Positions 49,415 to 57,179 of a stretch of 64,000 bases of DNA are shown here, in pieces. Numbering within the stretch: position 1 is the first letter of the stretch; each line of letters begins with the position of its first letter. This DNA comes from Modicisalibacter muralis (lineage in GTDB: Bacteria > Pseudomonadota > Gammaproteobacteria > Pseudomonadales > Halomonadaceae). Both the position numbers and the translations under genes were made by a program. The stretch spans positions 620,001 to 684,000 of the forward strand of contig NZ_FNGI01000001.1 in the NCBI RefSeq assembly GCF_900102945.1. The letters run 5' to 3'. The notes beneath the pieces were generated by a model. That model saw only the letters and a list, made by a program, of their open reading frames with translations, was not told where the DNA came from and did not search any database.

Positions 49415-50580
49415 TCACCAGGCGAGTCGAGTCGCTTGCGTGCCGTCGTTCAGCCAGCGGGGGAAGGTCGGCTGAAGCTGGCCGCCATAGCCGAATTCGG
49501 CCAGCACTACGCGGCCGCGCTCCACGGTCAGCGGGCAGGCACCGTAGCCGAAGTAGGCTGCCGAAAGGGGCCTGTCGTCCAGGGACGCCAGTAGGTTCTC
49601 GGCAACCACCGGTGCCTGTTGGCGCACTGCCGCGGCGGTCTTGGCGTTGCTCGTACCACTGGCATCGCCAAGACCGAACACCGCTGGATGATGGACGTGT
49701 TGTAGCGTCTCGGGATCAAGCTCGAGCCAACCGGCCTCGTTGGCGAGACCCGAGTCGGCAATAAACGTCGGGGCCTTCTGCGGCGGCACCACGTGTAGCA
49801 GGTCGAAGGGGTGTTCCAGCTGATGTTCGCCGTCCTCACCAGCCACCATGAAATGCGCTATTTTCGAGGGGCCATCGACGGCCACCAGGCGATGCTGGTA
49901 GTCCACGTTGATGCCGTAGCGCTCGATATAGTCTTGGAGGGCCGGCACATAGGCGGAAACCCCGAACAACACTTGGCCAGCGTTGCAGAAACTCACTTCG
50001 ATGTCGGCTAGGCGGCCCTGGCGGCGCCAGTGGTCGCAGGACAGGTACATGGCCTTCTGGGGGGCGCCCGCGCACTTGATGGGCATGGGCGGTTGAGTGA
50101 ACAGGGCGCGCCCTTTTTTCAGTGATTTCGTTTGCGACCAGGTATAAGGGGCCAGGTCGTAGCGGTAATTGGAGGTCACGCCGTGCTGGCCGAGGGTCGC
50201 TTCGAGCCCCTCGATGGCCCCCAGTCGAGGACCAACCCAGGCGCCACCACCAGACGGGTGTATCCGAGGCGGCGACCGTCTGCCAGTGTCACCTCGCTGG
50301 CCTGCGGATCGACTCGCTCGGCATGGGTCGGATAATGGCTCGCCTGGCGAGGCATCACGTTTTGCATGGAGCGGCGGGTATCGATGTCAGAGAAGACACC
50401 ACCGCCGACCAGCGTCCAGCCAGGCTGATAATAGTGTGACTCGGCGGGTTCGATAATGGCGATATCCAGGTCGCCGCGCCGCTTGAGCAGGCTTGCGGCG
50501 ACGGCGATGCCTGCGGCGCCACCACCGATGATGACCACATCATGGTGTGACGGAGAGGAGGCGTGAGGGGTGTGAGTCAT
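49415..50580 (-). pseudogene. Sulfide:quinone oxidoreductase, type II-like, split by a -1 frameshift
   Basis: The FAD-dependent enzyme that oxidises H2S to persulfide or sulfur and feeds electrons to quinone. The first frame runs from ATG 50580 with the FAD loop 'VVIIGGGAAGIAVAAS' and breaks after 'LVLDWG'. The second frame resumes before 'GVTSNYRYDLAPYTW' and contains the active-site region 'QPPMPIKCAGAPQKAMYLSC', then the second FAD-binding region and C-terminal domain to 49415. Restoring one base in the run of five C at 50218-50222 joins them into an uninterrupted protein of about 388 residues. All key parts look intact, so a sequencing error or very recent mutation is likely. Confidence 0.85.
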
Positions 50581-50674
50581 GTCTGGGCTCCATGTCTGAG
50601 AGGATAGAGGCGCAGCGTGCCGCCCGGTTTGACACACGCTTGTGCCCGTCGAGAGGCATTGGTCGGACACGGCG

Positions 50675-51544
50675 TCAGAAGTAATTGAGTGGCACCTTGA
50701 GATACACTTGGCCATTGTCCTCGGCGGGCGGCATATGTCCGGCGCGCATATTGACCTGCACCGCAGGCAGGATCAGGCGCGGCATGCTCAGAGTGGCGTC
50801 GCGCTCGGTGCGCATCCTGACGAATGCCTCTTCGCTGGTACCCTCATGAACATGAACGTTATGGGCGCGCTGTTCGGCCACGCTAGTTTGGTATTGATAG
50901 GTGTCGCGGCCCGGCGCCTTGTAGTCGTGACATAGGAAAAGACGCGTCTCGCCGGGCAGCGCCAGCACTTTCTGGATGGAATGGTAGAGAGTGCGGGCGT
51001 CGCCGCCGGGAAAGTCGCAGCGCGCCGTGCCGTAGTCGGGCATGAACAGGGTGTCGCCTACGAAGGCGGCATCACCGATCACGTAGGTCAGACAGGCCGG
51101 CGTATGGCCGGGGGTATGGATCACCCGGCCCTCGAGTTGGCCGATGCGAAGGGTATCGCCTTCCTCGAAGAGGCGATCGAACTGGCTACCGTCCCGGGCA
51201 AACTCGGTGCCGGCGTTGAAGGCCTTGCCGAAGACCTCTTGCACCTCGGAGATGTGGGCTCCGATGCCAGTTCGGCCGCCGAGCTTGTCGTGGAGATAGG
51301 GCGCCGCCGAGAGATGATCGGCGTGCACATGGGTCTCGAGGATCCACTCGACGCTCAAGCCCTCGCTCTGGACGAAGTCAACGATCTCGTCGGCGGAGTG
51401 CACGTCGGTGCGTCCGGCGGCGTAATCGAAGTCGATCAGCGAGTCGAGGATGGCGCAGGCCCTAGAGGCTGGGTCGCAAACTACATAGCTGAAGGTATTG
51501 GTAGGCTCGTCGAAGAAGGCCTTGACTATAGGCTTTATGGGCAT
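50675..51544 (-). CDS. Persulfide dioxygenase-like MBL-fold hydrolase
   Basis: 289 residues of the metallo-beta-lactamase fold. The metal site is H72-V-H74-A-D76-H77, with further ligands in 'HTPGHTPACLTY' and 'AFVGDTLFMPDYGTARCDFP'. This last segment and the full-length match place it with ETHE1/Blh-type glutathione persulfide dioxygenases, which convert glutathione persulfide to sulfite. Start 51544 has GGAGG upstream. It is first in the minus-strand operon with the SQR and SulP genes, supporting a sulfide oxidation role. Confidence 0.85.
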   Translation of the reverse strand: MPIKPIVKAFFDEPTNTFSYVVCDPASRACAILDSLIDFDYAAGRTDVHSADEIVDFVQSEGLSVEWILETHVHADHLSAAPYLHDKLGGRTGIGAHISEVQEVFGKAFNAGTEFARDGSQFDRLFEEGDTLRIGQLEGRVIHTPGHTPACLTYVIGDAAFVGDTLFMPDYGTARCDFPGGDARTLYHSIQKVLALPGETRLFLCHDYKAPGRDTYQYQTSVAEQRAHNVHVHEGTSEEAFVRMRTERDATLSMPRLILPAVQVNMRAGHMPPAEDNGQVYLKVPLNYF

Positions 51545-51878
51545 ATGGGTTGCCTCCGATAGCGACAAACGGGGTGTAAGCCGTGATGGGATCCGCGGAA
51601 TATCGAGCATTATATTCCTGTAAGGAATAACGATATTCGATTTATGGATATTTTAGGGATCAAGAACGAAACTCGCAAGGTGTCCAGAGCGTCGAAAATG
51701 CGCCAAAGAAAATGAATTGGTGTGATTAAGAGAGAGGGTATAAAGAATATTCTAGGAAATAATCTTTATATAAAATTATATTCCATTCTCGGTGCAAGAA
51801 GCCTTCAACTTTGAAACCCCATTCTCTTTGCTCCCGGTTAATGTGTTCGCTGTATTCGCCAGCAAACGGATCCCGTCC
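51545..51878. promoter_or_regulatory. A+T-rich divergent control region of the sulfur island
   Basis: 334 bases between the persulfide dioxygenase gene and ridA, strikingly A+T-rich from 51600 to 51785. Features are an inverted repeat TATTCC-N5-GGAATA (51613-51629), the palindrome AGAATATTCT (51744-51753), and AAATAATC (51757-51764) with AATTATA (51774-51780). The last two words recur in the promoter of the Lrp-type gene at 56.5 kb. Probable binding region for the local regulator. Confidence 0.6.
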
Positions 51879-52268
51879 ATGCAAAGAAGTGTCATCTCAT
51901 CTCCTAATGCACCCCGTGCCATCGGTCCTTATTCCCAGGCCATCCGCTGTGGAACGACCCTTTACGTTTCCGGACAGCTGCCGCTGGCCCCTGAGTCGAT
52001 GACCCTCGTCGAGGGCTTCGAGGCACAAGCCGAGCAGGTCTTTCGCAACCTGTCCGCCGTACTGGCCGAGGCCGGTATGGACGGTCGTAACGTAGCCAAG
52101 CTGACGATCTACCTGGCGGATCTCGATAACTTCGCGGAGCTGAACGCGATCATGGAACGCCACTTCGTGGCGCCCTATCCCGCACGGGCTGCGATAGAGG
52201 TCAGCCGACTGCCCAAGTCGGCGATGATCGAAATCGAGGCAGTAGCAGTGGAGATCAGTCATGTGTGA
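51879..52268 (+). CDS. ridA: RidA family enamine/imine deaminase
   Basis: 129 residues. RidA hydrolyses reactive 2-aminoacrylate and related imines from PLP enzymes to keto acids and ammonia. The N terminus '[19 protein letters not shown]' and the active-site residues R103 ('[13 protein letters not shown]') and E120 ('MIEIEAVAV') are present. ATG 51879 is chosen by family length, although its ribosome site is weak; a GTG at 51792 is in frame. The stop overlaps the next gene by 8 bases. Confidence 0.88.
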   Translation: MQRSVISSPNAPRAIGPYSQAIRCGTTLYVSGQLPLAPESMTLVEGFEAQAEQVFRNLSAVLAEAGMDGRNVAKLTIYLADLDNFAELNAIMERHFVAPYPARAAIEVSRLPKSAMIEIEAVAVEISHV

Positions 52269-53319
52269 TTGGGTTCGCAACGCCATGCGGTTGCTTGACA
52301 GCGATCAGCGTCGATCCGCCGACACGCACCTTTATCTCCTGGACATTCCGGGCCTCGAGAGCGCCGGAATCGATCTCTATCTGAAGGACGAGAGCACTCA
52401 TCCCACCGGCAGTCTCAAGCATCGTCTTGCCAGGTCGCTATTCCTGCATGCCATCTGCAGCGGCAAGGTCAAGGAAGGGACGCCGATCGTCGAGGCGTCT
52501 TCGGGCAGTACCGCGGTTTCCGAGGCATATTTCGCCAAGCTTCTGGGACTACCGTTCACGGCGGTCATGCCGGCCAGTACCGCATGTCGCAAGATTGAGC
52601 AGATCGAGCAGCTCGGCGGATCCTGCCACTTCGTCGAGCATTCCGCTGAGGTCTATGCAACGGCTCGGCGGCTGGCTCGTGAGTTGGGCGGCCATTACAT
52701 GGACCAGTTCACCCACGCCGAGAGTGCGACCGACTGGCGAGGCAACAACAATATCGCCGAAAGCATCTTCAGCCAGATGGCGATGGAGCGTCACGCCACG
52801 CCCTATGCCGTCGTCATGAGTGCCGGTACGGGAGGAACCTCGGCGACCATCGGTCGTTATATCCGCTATTGCGGCCATGCCACGCAACTGGTGGTTGTCG
52901 ACCCGGAAAACTCCGTGTTCCACGACAGCTACCAGCGCCGCGACCCGTCCCTGACGAGCGGAGCCAGCAGTCGGATCGAAGGCATCGGCCGTCCCCAGGT
53001 GGAGCCTTCCTTCCTACCCGATGTCATCGACGAGATGCTGCAGGTACCGGACGCCGCATCCATCGCCGCCATTCATTGGCTGGAGCAGCGCATGGGGCGC
53101 AAGGCCGGTGGCTCCACCGGCACGAACCTGTGGGGGGCCCTGACGATCGCCGAGCGCATGCGCAACGAGGGCCGCCAGGGCTCCATCGTCACGATGATGT
53201 GCGACGGCGGCGAGCGCTACCTGGATACCTATTACGATGCGGACTGGATCCAGAGCCAGTTCGGTTCCTTGGTTCAGCCGACCGAATGGCTGAACGGCTT
53301 TCTCAAGCCTCACTCATAG
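52261..53319 (+). CDS. PLP-dependent cysteine synthase-family enzyme, Cds1-like (candidate L-cysteine desulfhydrase)
   Basis: 352 residues of PLP fold type II. The PLP lysine is K53 in '[16 protein letters not shown]', the substrate loop is '[15 protein letters not shown]', and '[19 protein letters not shown]' binds the PLP phosphate. The '[10 protein letters not shown]' loop and overall length match actinobacterial Cds1, which breaks L-cysteine into pyruvate, ammonia and H2S, rather than CysK or CysM. Translational coupling to ridA suits an enzyme releasing 2-aminoacrylate. A synthase role remains possible. Confidence 0.75.
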   Translation: MCDWVRNAMRLLDSDQRRSADTHLYLLDIPGLESAGIDLYLKDESTHPTGSLKHRLARSLFLHAICSGKVKEGTPIVEASSGSTAVSEAYFAKLLGLPFTAVMPASTACRKIEQIEQLGGSCHFVEHSAEVYATARRLARELGGHYMDQFTHAESATDWRGNNNIAESIFSQMAMERHATPYAVVMSAGTGGTSATIGRYIRYCGHATQLVVVDPENSVFHDSYQRRDPSLTSGASSRIEGIGRPQVEPSFLPDVIDEMLQVPDAASIAAIHWLEQRMGRKAGGSTGTNLWGALTIAERMRNEGRQGSIVTMMCDGGERYLDTYYDADWIQSQFGSLVQPTEWLNGFLKPHS

Positions 53320-53329
53320 GAGATGGATC

Positions 53330-54493
53330 ATGCAAGACAACGAGGTGAGTAGTTTCACGACGCGTACCGTGCACGGCGGCGACCAGCGAAGCGTCGCTGA
53401 TAACGCCATCTTTCCGGCCATCGTGACCTCGAGCTCTTTCGCCAAGCGGGGCCTGGACGATGTTCCCGACTATGCCTATGGCCGGGTCGGCAACCCGACG
53501 CGACACGCCTACGAGAGTTGTCTCGCCGAGCTGGAAGGCGGCAGCGGGGCCATCGCCTGCGCCTCCGGCATGGCGGCCACCAATGCCGTGCTGGAGCTGT
53601 TGCCCAAGGACTCCCATATCCTGGTCATGGCCGGCGTCTACGGCGGTACCTTCCGGCTGATCGAGGATTATCGCGGACGCACTGCGGGACTCGAGGCCAG
53701 CTATGTCGATCTCAACGATATTGCCGCGTTGCGGGAGCAACTGCGCGACAATACTCGTTTGATCTGGATCGAGAGCCCCACCAACCCCTTGCTGGAGTTA
53801 GTCGATCTGGAGCGCGTCGCGCGGTTCGCCAGGGACCATGGCCTTCTCACCTGTATCGACAACACATTCTGCTCGCCCTGGAACCAGCGTCCCATCGAGT
53901 TCGGTATCGACCTGGTCATGCACTCCGCCAGCAAGTACATCGGCGGTCACTCGGACCTGATCGGCGGCATCGTGGTGGCCGCCGATACCGAGCGCCTGGG
54001 AGAGCTCAGATCCGTCGCCATGGCGACCGGCTCTATCCAAGGGCCCTTCGATTGCTATCTGGCGCTGCGCGGCCTGAAGACACTCTCGCTGCGCATGGAG
54101 CGCCAGGCTGCAAACGCCGAGACCCTGGCGCGCTTCCTTGCCGAGCATCCTCGAGTCGAGGCGGTGTTCTACCCCGGCCTGGAAAGCCACCCCCAGCATG
54201 AGCTGTGCAGGCGCCAGATGCGGAGTGGCGGGGCGGTGGTCTCGATGAAGCTCAAGGCGCCGCGCGAGGCGTTCGACACCTTCCTCGGCAAGCTGAAGTT
54301 GTTCGTGCTGGCCGACTCCCTGGGCGGTGTGGAGAGCATGATCAACCATTCCTACAGCATGTCCCACGGCTCTTTGAATCATGAGCAGAAAGCGGCCCAG
54401 GGCATCAGCGAAAACCTGTTCCGACTGTCCGTGGGTATCGAGGATATCGAGGATCTCATCGCAGAGCTCGATCGCGCACTGCGAGCCCTCTGA
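53330..54493 (+). CDS. Cystathionine gamma-lyase / gamma-synthase family PLP enzyme
   Basis: 387 residues of the Cys/Met metabolism PLP family (fold type I). The PLP lysine is K202 in 'MHSASKYIGGHSDLIGG'; 'YAYGRVGNPTRHAYE' supplies the neighbouring-subunit Tyr and Arg. Members do gamma- or beta-elimination on cystathionine, methionine or cystine. It follows the Cds1-like gene by 10 bases in a catabolic context, so a lyase (cystathionine or cystine/methionine) is more likely than the biosynthetic synthase. Sequence alone does not settle it. Confidence 0.82.
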   Translation: MQDNEVSSFTTRTVHGGDQRSVADNAIFPAIVTSSSFAKRGLDDVPDYAYGRVGNPTRHAYESCLAELEGGSGAIACASGMAATNAVLELLPKDSHILVMAGVYGGTFRLIEDYRGRTAGLEASYVDLNDIAALREQLRDNTRLIWIESPTNPLLELVDLERVARFARDHGLLTCIDNTFCSPWNQRPIEFGIDLVMHSASKYIGGHSDLIGGIVVAADTERLGELRSVAMATGSIQGPFDCYLALRGLKTLSLRMERQAANAETLARFLAEHPRVEAVFYPGLESHPQHELCRRQMRSGGAVVSMKLKAPREAFDTFLGKLKLFVLADSLGGVESMINHSYSMSHGSLNHEQKAAQGISENLFRLSVGIEDIEDLIAELDRALRAL

Positions 54494-54538
54494 GAGCGCC
54501 GATATTCCCACATAAAACGTACTGCAAGGACAACAACA

Positions 54539-55963
54539 ATGCATGAATATGGTATATGGTCCGTTATACCTCCGGTGCTGACGATCATTCTGGCGATCAC
54601 CACACGGCAGGTCATCCTGTCCCTGTTGATGGGCATCCTGTTGGGGTTTTTGGTGCTGGCCGATTTCCAGCTTGGCGCGGCGCTGGCGGCCGCCTCCCAG
54701 GGACTGGTCGATGTCTTCAAGTCCGACAGCTCTGCCAAGGTCCTGTTATTCGGCTTAATGGTCGGTGCCGTCATTCATTTGGCAAAGGTCACCAGGGGCA
54801 TGCAGGGCCTAATACTGTTGCTCACCGAGCGCACTCGGCTGGTACGAGGGCCAGTCACCTCTCAAGTGCTGGGTATGTGTCTTGCCGGCCTGATCTTTAT
54901 CGAGAGCAATACGTCCCTGCTTACCGCAGGGACAGTCACCCAAAGCCTAGGCAGTCGCTACCGGGTCTCGCGTGAGCAACTGGCCTACGTCATCCGCAAT
55001 ACTGGGCTGAGCGTCTGGTCGTCTGTGATCTTCAACGGCTGGGGAGCCGCGATGATGGCGATCATCGCCGCGCAGATCCAACAGGGCTTTATCTCTGGCA
55101 GCCCTGTCGCCATATTGGCCCACTCAATTGTCTACAATGTCTTCGCCTGGGTTTCGCTGGCATTCATATTGGTCAGTATCTTTACTCGGTTCGCTTTCCC
55201 AGGGATGCGCAGGGCCAATTCGCGCGCCGCCGCTGGCGTGGAATTGCGCGAAGGGGCCACTCCACTGATCGATGATGAGGAGCCTAGGCACAAGGAATGC
55301 CTACCCAGCGCCTCAAACCTCCTTGTTCCCTTGCTGGCGATGATCGCCACAGTGCCGGTAGGGCTCTACATCACAGGAGACGGAGCGTTCAACGCCGGCT
55401 CCGGGGCAACCTCGGTGCTCTGGGGAGTATTGGTCGGTCAGTTGGCCGGAGCGGTGCACTATATCTTCATCAAGCGGTTATTAACGATCAATGAGTTCTT
55501 CAACGAGCTTCTGGAAGGCTACAAGAGCATGATTCCGCTGGCCGTGATCATGACACTGGCCTTCATGATCGGCACTATCGCCGGTGCGCTCAACGTGGGA
55601 GGCTATATCGCCGGGCAGGTCGACGCCTTCATATCGCCGAGTTTCGCCGCTGCTCTGATCTTCGCTATTGCCTGTGCCATCTCGCTGTCGACGGGGACTT
55701 CCTGGGGCACCTTCTCGATCATGATTCCGATCGGCATCCAGGTTGCCGTGTCCTTGGGCGCCGACCCATATCTGGTGATCGGCGCTGCGATTTCCGGCTC
55801 GATCTTCGGCGATGCCGTCTCACCGATCAGCGATACCGGCATCGTGACTTCCATGGCCACCCGCAACGATCTCATGGATCATATCCGCACCCAACTGCCT
55901 TATTGTTTTGCGGCGGGGCTGGTCACTCTGGCTATTTTCATGGTGATCGGGCTCTTGTGGTAG
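54539..55963 (+). CDS. NhaC family permease (Na+/H+ antiporter fold), probable amino acid or sulfur-compound carrier
   Basis: 474 residues with about 12 helices. 'LIFIESNTSLLTAGTVTQSL', 'STGTSWGTFSIMIPIG' and 'ISGSIFGDAVSPISDTGIV' are NhaC family marks. Several members carry metabolites rather than exchange Na+ for H+. Being last in an operon with three sulfur amino acid genes, an uptake role for cysteine, cystine or cystathionine is inferred. Confidence 0.8.
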   Translation: MHEYGIWSVIPPVLTIILAITTRQVILSLLMGILLGFLVLADFQLGAALAAASQGLVDVFKSDSSAKVLLFGLMVGAVIHLAKVTRGMQGLILLLTERTRLVRGPVTSQVLGMCLAGLIFIESNTSLLTAGTVTQSLGSRYRVSREQLAYVIRNTGLSVWSSVIFNGWGAAMMAIIAAQIQQGFISGSPVAILAHSIVYNVFAWVSLAFILVSIFTRFAFPGMRRANSRAAAGVELREGATPLIDDEEPRHKECLPSASNLLVPLLAMIATVPVGLYITGDGAFNAGSGATSVLWGVLVGQLAGAVHYIFIKRLLTINEFFNELLEGYKSMIPLAVIMTLAFMIGTIAGALNVGGYIAGQVDAFISPSFAAALIFAIACAISLSTGTSWGTFSIMIPIGIQVAVSLGADPYLVIGAAISGSIFGDAVSPISDTGIVTSMATRNDLMDHIRTQLPYCFAAGLVTLAIFMVIGLLW

Positions 55964-55990
55964 CGTCCTGCTAATTATGCTTGAGCGGAC

Positions 55991-56017
55991 CCCCATGGCC
56001 CGCTAGGGGCCATGGGG
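55991..56017. terminator. Hairpin between the NhaC family gene and decR-like gene
   Basis: An 11-bp perfect stem (55991-56001 with 56007-56017) with a 5-base loop between two convergent genes. No long T run on either side. Probably serves both. Confidence 0.7.
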
Positions 56018-56019
56018 AG

Positions 56020-56487
56020 TCAGGAAATGGGGAGGGCCGTGGTGTACTTGATCTGTTCCATGGCGAAATTGGAACTGATGTCGCTCAGCCCCTCCGTGCT
56101 GTCGATCAGCTTCTTGTAGAAAGCGTCATAGGCCGTGATGTCGCTGACCACGACCCTTAGCATGTAGTCCCATTCGCCTGACATGCGATAGAACTCCACC
56201 ACCTCCTCGAACCGCATCACCGTCTCGGCAAACGTCTCCAGCCAGCCTCTGTCATGGCGTTGCGTCTTGATTTGCACGAACACCGAGAGGCCAAGCCCCA
56301 GCTTCTCGGGATCCAACAGAGCCACCCGACCGCGGATATAGCCATTCTCTGTCAGGCGCTTCACCCGCTTCCAACATGGGGTGGTCGAAAGATTTACCGC
56401 CTCGGCGAGTTCTTTGATGGAGAGCGCCGCATCGCGCTGCAAGAAAAAGAGAATATGACGATCGAAACCATCCAATTTGGAAGGCAT
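56020..56487 (-). CDS. decR: Lrp/AsnC family regulator, DecR (YbaO/CyuR)-like
   Basis: 155 residues: winged helix (about 8-60, 'SIKELAEAVNLSTTPCWKRV') and a C-terminal RAM ligand domain. From memory of E. coli DecR, near-identical stretches include 'VALLDPEKLGLGL', 'YDAFYKKLIDS' and the end 'FAMEQIKYTTALPI'. E. coli DecR/CyuR responds to cysteine and activates anaerobic cysteine breakdown. Its place at the end of the cysteine operon, convergent with it, supports that role. AGGAAG precedes the ATG. Its promoter has A+T-rich words shared with the ridA promoter. Confidence 0.8.
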   Translation of the reverse strand: MPSKLDGFDRHILFFLQRDAALSIKELAEAVNLSTTPCWKRVKRLTENGYIRGRVALLDPEKLGLGLSVFVQIKTQRHDRGWLETFAETVMRFEEVVEFYRMSGEWDYMLRVVVSDITAYDAFYKKLIDSTEGLSDISSNFAMEQIKYTTALPIS

Positions 56488-56505
56488 AATTCTTCCTGTT
56501 TCGTA

Positions 56506-56522
56506 AAATAATCAGAATTATA
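56506..56522. promoter_or_regulatory. Candidate regulator-binding A+T-rich element in the decR promoter
   Basis: AAATAATC (56506-56513), two bases, then AATTATA (56516-56522). The same two words stand 9 bases apart before ridA at 51757-51780. Lrp-type proteins bind A+T-rich degenerate sites, and self-binding is common. Confidence 0.35.
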
Positions 56523-56618
56523 ATCCTTTTTAGAAATAGCCATGTACCCGTCGGGCCCTGACTTTATCTTTATGGTTGTAGGTAATAGGCCACGAGATCG
56601 AGGCGCGAAGCGCCGTAC

Positions 56619-57158
56619 TTACCTTCTGACCGGCCGCTTCTGTAGTTTGCGTTGCAGCGTGCGGCGGTGCATCCCCAGCGCGCGGGCGGTCGCGGAAATG
56701 TTGCCATCGTTTTCCTGAAGTACCTTCTGGATATGCTCCCAGGTCACGCGATTGATCGACGGTGGGTTGTCGGCTATGTCGATATCCGGATCGCCGCCTT
56801 CGCGCCCGAAGGCGGTGAGTATCTCGTCGGCGTCGACGGGTTTGCACAGATAGTTCGCCGCGCCCAGTTTGATCGCCTCGACGGCCGTTGCGATGCTCGA
56901 ATAGCCGGTCAGCACCACCACCCGGCAGTTGGGAACAATGGCCAGTAGCTCGGGCAGCAGCTTGAGCCCCGAGGTATGCTCGAGCTTGAGATCCAGCGTC
57001 GCCAACTGCGGCGGCGAGCGGCGTACCTGGGCCAGCGCTTCATCGGCATCGTGCGCTACCGTGACCTCGAAGCCGCGCCGCGTCAGCGCGCGCTGCATGA
57101 CATGGCAGAACATCTCGTCGTCGTCGACGATCAGCAGTCGTTGTGGGGTGGTTTGCAT
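56619..57158 (-). CDS. regA: RegA/PrrA/ActR-type response regulator
   Basis: 179 residues: receiver domain with acidic pocket in 'LLIVDDDEMFCHVMQ', phosphoacceptor Asp in 'LATLDLKLEHTSGLKLL' and the 'CKPVDADE' lysine loop, a short linker, and a Fis-type helix-turn-helix 'NISATARALGMHRRTLQRKL' that is almost invariant in the family. Partner of the sensor gene immediately upstream (21 bases). In other proteobacteria this pair controls respiration, terminal oxidases and redox balance. ATG 57158 has GAGG upstream. Confidence 0.92.
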   Translation of the reverse strand: MQTTPQRLLIVDDDEMFCHVMQRALTRRGFEVTVAHDADEALAQVRRSPPQLATLDLKLEHTSGLKLLPELLAIVPNCRVVVLTGYSSIATAVEAIKLGAANYLCKPVDADEILTAFGREGGDPDIDIADNPPSINRVTWEHIQKVLQENDGNISATARALGMHRRTLQRKLQKRPVRR

Positions 57159-57179
57159 AACATCCTCTTGCAAGCTCTC

